A DNA stretch of 53,325 nt, taken from positions 1-53,325 of the forward strand of contig CAZEPJ010000027.1 in the NCBI GenBank assembly GCA_964514105.1, read 5' to 3'. The DNA comes from CAZEPJ01 sp964514105. Lineage in GTDB: Bacteria; Desulfobacterota; Desulfocorpusculales; Desulfocorpusculum. Of this stretch, positions 16,947 through 24,771 are shown piece by piece. The notes beneath the pieces were generated by a model that saw only the letters and a list, made by a program, of their open reading frames with translations, did no database searches and was not told the DNA's origin. Within the stretch, counting starts at the first letter, position 1, and every line of letters begins with the position of its first letter. A program made the position numbers and the translations under genes.

Positions 16947-19160
16947 TCAGCCCGTGATGGGCTCCAGGGAAACGGCCGGATGGTTCACCTTCTGCAGGAA
17001 CGCCATGACGCTGGCCTCGTCGGTGCCCACGGTCTCGTCGGCGATCCTGTCGATGAGGTCGGGCACGCCCAGCTCCCTGCCCCGGCGCTCCAGCCCCTCC
17101 CGCATCTCCTCCTTGAGGGCCTTGGGCATCCAGACCATGCGCAGCAGGCCGCCGTCGCCGACCAGGAACTTCCTCTGGATGATGTTGTACTTGGAGTGCC
17201 CCACGAACCCGGGGGAGGATTGCCCACCGCCCATCACCCCGGCCAGGGTGGTGAACTTCATGCCGCAGGGCGTGTCCCCCGTGTAGTCACGGTTCACGGT
17301 CATGACCCCGTTGCACCCCGGCAACACCGCGGCGATGCACTCGCAGCACCCGCAGGTGGTCATGGGGTCGTAAACCAGGCTGTAGAAGTTATAGTGGTCG
17401 ATCTTCTGCCGGCTGGCCTTGAACACGAAGTCGTTGACGCCCTTCCACTGCCCCAGCTTGGCATCCAGGCACTCGCCCTTCTCGATGGGCTGATTGGGGC
17501 CCGTGGGGTTGATCTCGAAGCTCGCCTTGCAGTCGAACCAGTTGTACGCCCCGCACAGACCCGTCCGTTCTGGGCTGATGACGCACACGTGGCTCGGGGC
17601 GAAGGACTGGCACAGGGTGCAGGAGTAATAAGTCTCCACCCCCTCATCGGTGAGGTTTTCCACCCGCGAATCCCTCTCCTTGTACACCGCCCTCGCCTTC
17701 TTGGTGAACTTGTCCACGTCCGCCTTGTTGGTGTACAGGGCCACCTCCACCTTGTCCACGATGGAGCCGAAGTCCTTGTGGAACATGTCGTGGATGATCT
17801 GCCCGATGTGCTTGAGGGTAAAACCCTTGTCCGTGGCGCCCGCCGCCATGCGGATCCATGCGATGTCCCGCTGCCCGATGTGCATGACGCCCTGGGCGTA
17901 GTTGATGAGGTGGTGGATCTGCCGCTCCAGGATGGGCTCGAAGTCCGGCTGCATCTTGCGGCCGGCCACCCGGACATGGATCCCCAGGGGGATTCGCTCC
18001 CCCCGCTGGCAGTCGGGGATGTCCTTGCCGATGACCGTGATCTTGTTGTCCTCGATCTCGTCCATCTGCACCATTTCCACCAGCTCGGTGCACTGGGTCT
18101 TCCCGCCGCCCATCTCCAGGACCAGATCTTCCTTGCGGACCCGCTCGCCCTCGAAGGCCGGCCCGTACGACACGGGGATGTCCACCTTGGTCACCACCGT
18201 CTTGAGGCCCCGGATCTCCACCGACTTCTGCACCATCTCGTCGTGGGGCACGTTGGCCACCACGTGCTCGTATGTGCACACGCCCGTGGGCAGGATCTCG
18301 GGGATGTCCGTGTCCGCGATGGTGGGGAAGCCCCAGTTGACGCATCCCGCGGCGTTGGCCGCCCACTCGGCGTTGACCTCGCCCAGGGCGTTGACGAATG
18401 CGAACACCCGGTCCTTGTTGTAGATGAGGATCTTCCGGTAGTCGCCCGGCCGCACCCCGCCGAAGGCCATGGCCGCCCGGTTGGCGAAACCCAGGGCGAA
18501 CACCGCAGCGCTGATGTCCGGGCCGAAAGGCACCAGTCGGGTGTTCCAGCCCACCTGGACCCCCGCCTCCACCAGCTGCTGGGAAAACGTGGTCCCCGCC
18601 TGATTGGCGCACATGAACACGTACAGGTTCCGCCGCTGGTACTCCTCGGCGATCTTCTTGGCCGTCTCGGGGTCCGGGGCCGCACCGACGATGGCTGCGA
18701 ATCCGGGGGCGGTCCCATCCACGAACTCCACCCCGCGCTTGCGCATGATCACGTCGTCCGCCGCACCCAGCCACAGGTGTCCGTTCTCCGGGTCGCACTC
18801 CTCCCCCGGATGGTAGAACTCGGGATCATCCACGTACCGGATGCCCTCGACGATCTCCTCGGCGAACAGGGCCGCCATCCCGGCATCCAGAAGGGGGCCC
18901 AGGTACGGAAGGTGGTGGCGGTTCTTCACGATGGGCGGTAGGAGCTGCTTGGCGATCTCCAAAGGCTTCTTGGCGTCGCCCAATGTCCTCACCGGAATCC
19001 CCAGCAGCGAGTAAATGATGGGGAGAAAGTACGCGGTGTTGGGAAACTCGATCTTCTGATCCGGGCCGTACTGCTCCAGGGCCCGCTTGTATGTCCCCTC
19101 CGCCTTGGAGACGATGTTTCGGGCCCCCTGGATCGCTGCGAAAGCTACCAACTTGGACAT
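16947..19160 (-). CDS. acsB: Acetyl-CoA synthase (CODH/ACS beta subunit)
   Basis: 737 residues, full bacterial length. It condenses CO, the CFeSP-bound methyl group and CoA into acetyl-CoA at the A-cluster. All A-cluster ligands are present: Cys514, Cys517, Cys526 and Cys536 (CTLCQSFAPSHVC, then LCGAYN) for the [4Fe-4S] part, and the Cys603-Gly604-Cys605 motif (TTCGCCEC) that holds the distal nickel. Numbering is offset by +8 from the Moorella enzyme, and spacing is otherwise identical. The N-terminal domain that contacts CODH and forms the CO tunnel is present, so this is the bacterial rather than the shorter archaeal form. It follows acsA after 42 bases. Confidence 0.97.
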   Translation of the reverse strand: MSKLVAFAAIQGARNIVSKAEGTYKRALEQYGPDQKIEFPNTAYFLPIIYSLLGIPVRTLGDAKKPLEIAKQLLPPIVKNRHHLPYLGPLLDAGMAALFAEEIVEGIRYVDDPEFYHPGEECDPENGHLWLGAADDVIMRKRGVEFVDGTAPGFAAIVGAAPDPETAKKIAEEYQRRNLYVFMCANQAGTTFSQQLVEAGVQVGWNTRLVPFGPDISAAVFALGFANRAAMAFGGVRPGDYRKILIYNKDRVFAFVNALGEVNAEWAANAAGCVNWGFPTIADTDIPEILPTGVCTYEHVVANVPHDEMVQKSVEIRGLKTVVTKVDIPVSYGPAFEGERVRKEDLVLEMGGGKTQCTELVEMVQMDEIEDNKITVIGKDIPDCQRGERIPLGIHVRVAGRKMQPDFEPILERQIHHLINYAQGVMHIGQRDIAWIRMAAGATDKGFTLKHIGQIIHDMFHKDFGSIVDKVEVALYTNKADVDKFTKKARAVYKERDSRVENLTDEGVETYYSCTLCQSFAPSHVCVISPERTGLCGAYNWFDCKASFEINPTGPNQPIEKGECLDAKLGQWKGVNDFVFKASRQKIDHYNFYSLVYDPMTTCGCCECIAAVLPGCNGVMTVNRDYTGDTPCGMKFTTLAGVMGGGQSSPGFVGHSKYNIIQRKFLVGDGGLLRMVWMPKALKEEMREGLERRGRELGVPDLIDRIADETVGTDEASVMAFLQKVNHPAVSLEPITG

Positions 19161-19202
19161 GTCTCAGGATCCCCCTTTCTGGAGAGATTTTTCCCGTCGG
19201 GC

Positions 19203-21245
19203 TCAGGCGACGTCCAGCTTCTGCCGGTCCGCCATGTCGAAGAGCTTGCGCTCCTTGGCCTTGTCCAGACCCAGGGCCTGGCGCTTCTTGTCGATGTGGG
19301 CGATCATCTTGCGCGCCATTTCGTGCGGGTCCACCTCCACGTCCCACATCCCGCCGTAGATCCCCTCCAGTTCCTTGAACAGGTAGTTGGAGAAGACAGG
19401 GGCGCCGGTGACGGGGAGCCCCACGCCGAACAGGGTGTACACCCCGCTGGCCACGAAGTACTGCCCGATGCTGATGGCCTTCTCGCTCATCCACTCGGGG
19501 GCGCAGCCCGCCGCGGGCAGATCGCTGATGTCCTTTCCCAGCCCCCCGGCCTTGACCACCTCGGTGGCGGCCGTGAGGATGCGGCTGTTGTCTACGCAGG
19601 AGCCCATGTGGAGGACGGGAGGGATGCCCACGGCCTCGCAGACCTCGGCCAGCCCCGAGCCGCAGTACACCTTGGCCGCCTCGGGGGTGAGGAGCCCCGC
19701 CTTGCCGCAGGCCATGGCGTTGCAGCCCGTGGTCAGGACGATGACGTCGTTCTTGAGGAGCTCCTTGACCACGATGAGGTGGGCCGAGTCGTGGACGCTG
19801 CGGGCGTTGTTGCAGCCCACCACCCCGCCGATGCCCCGGATGCGGCCGTTGATGATGTTGTCGTTGAGGGGCCAGTACGAACCCCGGAAGGTCCCGCCCA
19901 GGTGGTAGTTGATGGCCTCGTAGCTGAAGCCCACCACCATCATCTCCTTCTCCTTGGGGATGAGCACATCGGCCTTGCGGTTGGGGAAGTTGTCGATGGC
20001 CGCCCGGACGATCTTGCGGGCGTCCTCCAGGGCGTGGTGTTCGTCGAACTCGATGTGCACGGTCTCGCCGCTGGCCATCATGGCCCTGGGGTTGGTGGTG
20101 ATGATCTTGGTGTGGTAACAGGTGGCCACGTTGGCGATGTTCTCCATGATGCACTGGACGTCCACCACCATGGCGTCCACGGCCCCGGTGACGATGGCCA
20201 GTTCCTGCTGAAGGTAGTTCCCCGCGATGGGAAGCCCGTGGCGCACCAGGATCTCATTGGCCGTGCAGCACATCCCGGCCAGTACGATCCCCTTGGCCCC
20301 CTTGCTCCTGGCGTAGTCCACCATGTCGGGTTGCTGGGAGGCCACCACAATCATCTCCGAAAGCAACGGCTCGTGGCCGTGGACGATGACGTTGACGTGG
20401 TCGGACTTGAGCACCCCCAGGTTGATCTCGCCCTGGATGGGGTACGGGGTGCCGAAGAGGACGTCCTGCAGGTCCGTGGCGATCATGGAGCCCGCCCACC
20501 CGTCTGCCAGGGCGGCCCGGCTGCACTGCTTGACCAGGTTCTTGTAGTCCTGGTCCACCCCCATGTGGGTGCGGTGCATGATCTCCACCACCTCTCGGTC
20601 GATGCCCCGGGGGATGACGTCCAGCTTCTTCCACAGCTCATATCGGGCCTGGGGGGCCCGCTTGGCGAAGTAGATCTCGCCCTCCTGCTTGCCCCACTCC
20701 CCCAGGGCGCGCTCTCCCACCTCCTGGGCGATCTCGTACACGTCCCGCTGGACCTCCTCGCCGTTTTCCACCACGTGGGTCGGAATGCCGAAGTCCGGGG
20801 CGATCTCCAGGAGTTTCTGGGTGTCCTTGATGGTGAAGTCCTCGGTCTCCCGGCGCGCGGCCGCCAGGAAGACCTCGGCCACACCCCGGCCGTGGTCGCT
20901 GTGAGCGGCGGCCCCTGCGGCCACCATTCGGGCGAAGTTGCGGGCGGCGATGGTCTCGGGAGTGGCCCCGCACAGCCCCTTCCGGTTGTCCGGCCCCTCC
21001 AAGTCCTTCTTGGTCAGGGGAAGCCGACACGGACCCTGAGCGCACATCTTGCAGCAGGTGCCCTGCTCGCCGATATTGCACGGCTTCATGGTGCTGGCCC
21101 GGTCGAAAATGGTCTCGACCTGGTCGGCCTGGGCCTTGGCCAGCATGGCCTGGGTAGCCGTATCCACGCTGCTCCCCTTGGGGTCCACCTTCTTGGACTT
21201 GGGCTCGGCCAAGGGCACCACCTTCTCCTTCTTTTCTTCTGCCAT
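19203..21245 (-). CDS. acsA: Nickel CO dehydrogenase catalytic subunit (CODH/ACS alpha)
   Basis: 680 residues, the CooS/AcsA family. It reduces CO2 to CO for acetyl-CoA synthase. The start MAEEKKEKVVPLAE at 21245 is preferred over an open upstream frame. The cysteine cluster for the D and B clusters is seen near residue 60-80 (CNIGEQGTCCKMCAQGPCR). Later C-cluster regions include GMCCTANEILVRHG, a segment reading GCNNARSVHDSAH, TTGCNAMACGKAG, and HMGSCVDNSRI. The short lysine-rich N-terminal tail (residues 1-25) is unusual but modest. It sits between acsD and acsB, the classical arrangement for a bifunctional CODH/ACS. Confidence 0.97.
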   Translation of the reverse strand: MAEEKKEKVVPLAEPKSKKVDPKGSSVDTATQAMLAKAQADQVETIFDRASTMKPCNIGEQGTCCKMCAQGPCRLPLTKKDLEGPDNRKGLCGATPETIAARNFARMVAAGAAAHSDHGRGVAEVFLAAARRETEDFTIKDTQKLLEIAPDFGIPTHVVENGEEVQRDVYEIAQEVGERALGEWGKQEGEIYFAKRAPQARYELWKKLDVIPRGIDREVVEIMHRTHMGVDQDYKNLVKQCSRAALADGWAGSMIATDLQDVLFGTPYPIQGEINLGVLKSDHVNVIVHGHEPLLSEMIVVASQQPDMVDYARSKGAKGIVLAGMCCTANEILVRHGLPIAGNYLQQELAIVTGAVDAMVVDVQCIMENIANVATCYHTKIITTNPRAMMASGETVHIEFDEHHALEDARKIVRAAIDNFPNRKADVLIPKEKEMMVVGFSYEAINYHLGGTFRGSYWPLNDNIINGRIRGIGGVVGCNNARSVHDSAHLIVVKELLKNDVIVLTTGCNAMACGKAGLLTPEAAKVYCGSGLAEVCEAVGIPPVLHMGSCVDNSRILTAATEVVKAGGLGKDISDLPAAGCAPEWMSEKAISIGQYFVASGVYTLFGVGLPVTGAPVFSNYLFKELEGIYGGMWDVEVDPHEMARKMIAHIDKKRQALGLDKAKERKLFDMADRQKLDVA

Positions 21246-21366
21246 GAGAGGTTCCTCCTCCATCCGAATATGTGGAAGGGTGTCTCGTCGTTGGGGTCCT
21301 GTCCCTTCCAGGGACATACCGTCCCACAATAAGTGTACGTCGCCCGAGAGGCTGCGGACACCCCCC

Positions 21367-22926
21367 CTATCTGCGCAAGACGCCCTCTCCCCGGAGCCTC
21401 CAGCGTGCCAGGGAACGCAGGATGTAGACCCCGTCCGCTCCAGCCGTTCCGGGCTCGGGGCCTTTGCCATACTGCACCTCCCGCTTCTCCGCCAGCCGCA
21501 GTTCCCCGTGGCGCTTCTCCCGTTCCTCCCGTCGCCTTCTTCGAAGCTCGGCCAATTCATCGGCCTCCTTGGCCTTTCGCGCTGCCTTGGCCTCCTCCTC
21601 GGCTTTCGCCTCCGCCTTGGCCCTGGCCTCCGCCTCCGCCTTGGCCCTGGCCTCCGCCTCCGCCCTGGCCCTGGCCTCCGCCTCCGCCCTGGCCCTGGCC
21701 TCCGCCTCCGCCCTGGCCTTGGCCTCCGCCTCCGCCTCCGCCTTGGCCGCTGGCGCGGGCGCGGCCTTGGGAGCGGCAGCCGCGGCGGGCTTGGCGGGTG
21801 GGGGCGGGGCGGCCGGTTTGGCCGCTGCCGGCGCGGGCTTGGAGGGTGGCGGCGGGGCAGCGGGCTTGGCCGCCGCCGGCGCCGGGGCGGCCGGCTTGAC
21901 CGCGGCCACGGGCCTGGCCTTCTCCCGCTTGACCTTCTCCCGCTTGGCCGCCGCGGCCCGTGGGGCAGTCATCTTCTGGATGAACCCCTTGACCAACTTC
22001 ACGGTCTCCGGATGGCGCAGGATCAGGATATCGGATCCGGCCAGGAGGAAGGACACCGCCGTGACCGCCTCCATGAGCACCCCGCGCCAGGCGCTGTCGC
22101 CGAGATCCGGGGCCTCGGCGTCGCTGAGCTTGGCCTCCTTGGTCTTCCAGACCTCGTTGCCCACGTTATTGATCATCGGGAGGGTCAGCTGATCGTCCTC
22201 CTGGACCAAAGCGGCCATGCGGATCCGCTCCATGACGGAGTACGAGTATTCCAGCCCGTATCCCAGGCCTCCCGTGGTCGGGTCGATGACGATGCGCTCC
22301 TTGGGGATCCCCAGGTTGCTCAGCAGGATGTTCAGCTGCTTGGCCAGGTTCACGTCGATGGGGGAACTGGCGATCACCGTGTGGTTGAACCCCAGGGCCG
22401 CGGCGCCCAATGCCTTGTGGTTGGACTCCTCCACGGGTCCCAACAGCAGGTTCTTGCCCTGGTGGTCTTCGGCGACCCGCTTGAGCACCGCCGTGTCCTT
22501 GGGTCCGTTGGCCGTCCCCCACACGATCACGGGCACATCCACCGCCGAAACGACCTTTCCCACGGCCGCGCTCGCCGACTCCGGAGGGGCGTCCAGGCCG
22601 TTGGGGTCTGTGGACTTGAGCTGCACCACGACGGCCTCTGCCCCATACTGCTTGACGCACTTCTTGGCCCACGCCCCCGGATCGTCCAAGACATCGGCGA
22701 AGGGCGCCTCGCAGGCCGCCGGCCACCCCTCGGGCCGCATGTCCCAGACCTCCATGGCCACAAGCGGCCGATGGGGCATCTCCCCCTCGAAGAGATGGAA
22801 CGGATAGCACCCCTCTCCCCCGACGGTCGCTGCCTTGGAACCCGCCCCCAGGGTCACCCCCTTGATCTTTCCCGAGTACTGGATTTTGGAAATGCCGAAT
22901 GCCACCCCGTCACCCCCTTTGGTCAT
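21367..22926 (-). CDS. acsD: Corrinoid iron-sulfur protein small (delta) subunit with long repeat-rich tail
   Basis: 519 residues, against about 310-325 for normal AcsD. Residues 1-320 are a complete AcsD TIM-barrel-like core (FHLFEGEMP, VVQLKSTDPNG, VIASSPIDVNLAKQLN, VIDPTTGGLGYG). Then comes a proline-alanine-lysine linker (about 321-395) and an E/A/K/R-only stretch (about 395-475) built of AEAEARAR units, predicted to be a long single helix. A basic tail follows to 519. The tail resembles TolA-like or single-alpha-helix spacers, not any CFeSP domain. The start at 22926 has GGAG 7 bases upstream and is preferred over an ATG 7 codons earlier. It lies 33 bases after folD. The core call is certain; the role of the tail is unknown. 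Confidence 0.94.
   Translation of the reverse strand: MTKGGDGVAFGISKIQYSGKIKGVTLGAGSKAATVGGEGCYPFHLFEGEMPHRPLVAMEVWDMRPEGWPAACEAPFADVLDDPGAWAKKCVKQYGAEAVVVQLKSTDPNGLDAPPESASAAVGKVVSAVDVPVIVWGTANGPKDTAVLKRVAEDHQGKNLLLGPVEESNHKALGAAALGFNHTVIASSPIDVNLAKQLNILLSNLGIPKERIVIDPTTGGLGYGLEYSYSVMERIRMAALVQEDDQLTLPMINNVGNEVWKTKEAKLSDAEAPDLGDSAWRGVLMEAVTAVSFLLAGSDILILRHPETVKLVKGFIQKMTAPRAAAAKREKVKREKARPVAAVKPAAPAPAAAKPAAPPPPSKPAPAAAKPAAPPPPAKPAAAAAPKAAPAPAAKAEAEAEAKARAEAEARARAEAEARARAEAEARAKAEAEARAKAEAKAEEEAKAARKAKEADELAELRRRRREEREKRHGELRLAEKREVQYGKGPEPGTAGADGVYILRSLARWRLRGEGVLRR
21607..21741 (-). repeat. 24-bp tandem repeats inside acsD
   Basis: About five to six imperfect copies of a 24-bp unit encode the octapeptide AEAEARAR or AEAEARAK. 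Plus-strand copies read like ctggcctccgcctccgccct. Copies differ at one or two bases, as expected for slippage-generated repeats. The frame is kept throughout. Confidence 0.85.
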
Positions 22927-22959
22927 TGGGCGCTCCGCCCGATTCATGGAGATCTCGGG

Positions 22960-23844
22960 TCAAAGGCCCACCGCTCTTACGGCCGCCTTGACCGTGTTCT
23001 TCATGAGCATGGTGATGGTCATGGGGCCCACGCCCCCCGGCACCGGTGTGATGGCCGACGCCTTGGCCGCCACCTCGTCGAAGGCCACGTCCCCCACCAG
23101 CTTGCGCTTGCCGTCTGCGGTCCGCCCCACCTCGTTGACGCCCACGTCGATGACCACGGCGCCCTCTTTGACCATGTCACCCTTGACGTACTCGGCCACG
23201 CCCGCGGCCACCACCAGGACGTCCGCCCGGCGGGTGTGAAACGCCACGTCCCGGGTCCGGGTGTGCACCACGGTCACCGTGGCGTTGGCGCCCGGACCCT
23301 TCTGGATGAGCATGTTGGCTATGGGCTTGCCCACGATGTTGGATCGCCCGACCACCACCACCTCGGCCCCTTCCAGCTTGGTCCCCGAGCGGACGAGCAG
23401 CTCCTGAATCCCCGCCGGGGTGCACGGGAGGAAATCCGCTGTCCCGATCATGAGCTTGCCCACGTTGACCGGGTGGAAGCCGTCAACGTCCTTCCCCGGA
23501 TCGATGGCGTACAGCACCCTGGTCTCGTCGATCTGCTTGGGAAGCGGCAGCTGGACGAGGATGCCGTGGATCTTGGGGTCCTTGTTGTACCGGTCGATGA
23601 GCGCCAGGAGGGCCTCCTGGGAGATGTCGGCCGGCTGGTTGTCCTGGACCGAGTGGAACCCCAGCTCGTGCGCCGTCTGCTGCTTGGCCCGGACATAGCT
23701 CTGGGAGGCCGGGTTCTCGCCCACCAGGATCGTCACCAGCCCCGGCACCACGTTGTGCTTGGCCTTCATCTCGGCCACCTGCGTCGCCAGCTCCTCCCGG
23801 ATCTGCTTTGCCACCTCTGCGCCTTTGATGAGTTTGGCAGCCAC
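22960..23844 (-). CDS. folD: Bifunctional methylene-THF dehydrogenase/cyclohydrolase
   Basis: 294 residues. FolD interconverts methenyl-THF, methylene-THF and formyl-THF, supplying the substrate for MetF. The GTG start at 23844 has GAAAGGAGGGGG just upstream and gives the usual N-terminus (VAAKLIKGAEVAKQIREE). The catalytic segment SYVRAKQQTAHELG, with its lysine, the QLPLPKQID loop, the dinucleotide motif VVVGRSNIVGKP and the C-terminal GGVGPMTITML are all present. It is the first gene of the acs operon, directly after a good sigma-70-type promoter. No formyl-THF ligase is in the window. Confidence 0.96.
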   Translation of the reverse strand: MAAKLIKGAEVAKQIREELATQVAEMKAKHNVVPGLVTILVGENPASQSYVRAKQQTAHELGFHSVQDNQPADISQEALLALIDRYNKDPKIHGILVQLPLPKQIDETRVLYAIDPGKDVDGFHPVNVGKLMIGTADFLPCTPAGIQELLVRSGTKLEGAEVVVVGRSNIVGKPIANMLIQKGPGANATVTVVHTRTRDVAFHTRRADVLVVAAGVAEYVKGDMVKEGAVVIDVGVNEVGRTADGKRKLVGDVAFDEVAAKASAITPVPGGVGPMTITMLMKNTVKAAVRAVGL

Positions 23845-23952
23845 AGTCCCCCTCCTTTCGTCTCTGGGATGCAGACTCTGTATTGGGCGATTGCTCAAGG
23901 AAAGACGAATATAAAAAAAAATTGAAAAAACACAATTCAGCTACGGCCACCT

Positions 23953-23981
23953 ATTATACGGACAACGTCGCCGTTTTCCAA
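23953..23981 (-). promoter_or_regulatory. Sigma-70-type promoter of the folD-acs operon
   Basis: The minus strand has TTGGAA (23981-23976), a 17-base spacer and a perfect TATAAT (23958-23953). The region is AT-rich and leaves a leader of about 100 bases with A/T runs before the folD GTG. Confidence 0.7.
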
Positions 23982-24006
23982 CCCCATTTTTCTTCAATCC
24001 CCGCCC

Positions 24007-24771
24007 CTATGCAGCCGCCTCGCCCCCGTTCAGGATCCCGTCCAGGATCCGGTAAAGGGCGCGCAGCGCGGGACTGTCTCCCGGCAGATCGATCATGGGG
24101 CGTCCCTCCAAGTCGAATTGCACCACGTTGTCGTCCGCCGGGATGACGCCGGCCAGCGCCAGCCCGCGCCTTTGGATCTCCTCCTTCAGGATGGGGCTCA
24201 GCCCCCCCGGGGATCGGTTGACGATCACCCGAAGGTCCTTCACCCGCAGCTTGAGTTCCCGGGTCAGGTCCCGCACCCTTTCGGCCGTCAGGACCCCCCT
24301 CTTGGTGGGGTCCGTCACCACGATCATCAAATCCACGTCCTGCTGGTTCAGGCGGCTGATGTGCTCGAGTCCCGCCTCGTTGTCCACCACCACGTAGGGG
24401 TAGTTCTTCTGCAGGATGTCCAGATACTTGCACAGCAGGGTATTGGCGTAGCAATAGCATCCGGGCCCCTCGGGCCGGCCCATGACGACCAGGTCGAACC
24501 CCTTGGACTCCACCAGGGCCTCCTGGACCTTCATCTCCATGTAGGTCTCCTTGGTCATGCCCGTTGGGACCTGGGTCTTCATCTCCTCCCGCGCCTCGCC
24601 CACCACGCGGCACACCTCCACGCCCAGCATCTCGTTGAGATTGGCGTTGGCATCCGCGTCCACCGCGAGGACCGGAGACCGTCCGTGTTCGATGAGATAC
24701 CGGATGACCAGGGTGGAGACCGTGGTCTTGCCGGTGCCTCCCTTGCCCGCCAGGGCGATCTGATAGCTCAT
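24007..24771 (-). CDS. cooC: CooC/AcsF-type nickel-insertion ATPase
   Basis: 254 residues with the deviant Walker A GKGGTGKTT and the DADANANLNEMLG switch region. The metal-binding Cys-x-Cys lies in GCYCYANTLL, followed by VVVDNEAGLEHISR. Members of this family load nickel into CODH (CooC) or acetyl-CoA synthase (AcsF). Its ATG overlaps the stop of acsV by 4 bases (ATGA), so the two are translated together. A second family member occurs at the left edge of the window. Which of the two serves AcsA and which AcsB cannot be told from sequence. Confidence 0.93.
   Translation of the reverse strand: MSYQIALAGKGGTGKTTVSTLVIRYLIEHGRSPVLAVDADANANLNEMLGVEVCRVVGEAREEMKTQVPTGMTKETYMEMKVQEALVESKGFDLVVMGRPEGPGCYCYANTLLCKYLDILQKNYPYVVVDNEAGLEHISRLNQQDVDLMIVVTDPTKRGVLTAERVRDLTRELKLRVKDLRVIVNRSPGGLSPILKEEIQRRGLALAGVIPADDNVVQFDLEGRPMIDLPGDSPALRALYRILDGILNGGEAAA

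Noticed and set aside
21607..21741. CRISPR-like repeat array
   Set aside because: The 24-bp units have no spacers and stay in the acsD reading frame as AEAEARAR codons.
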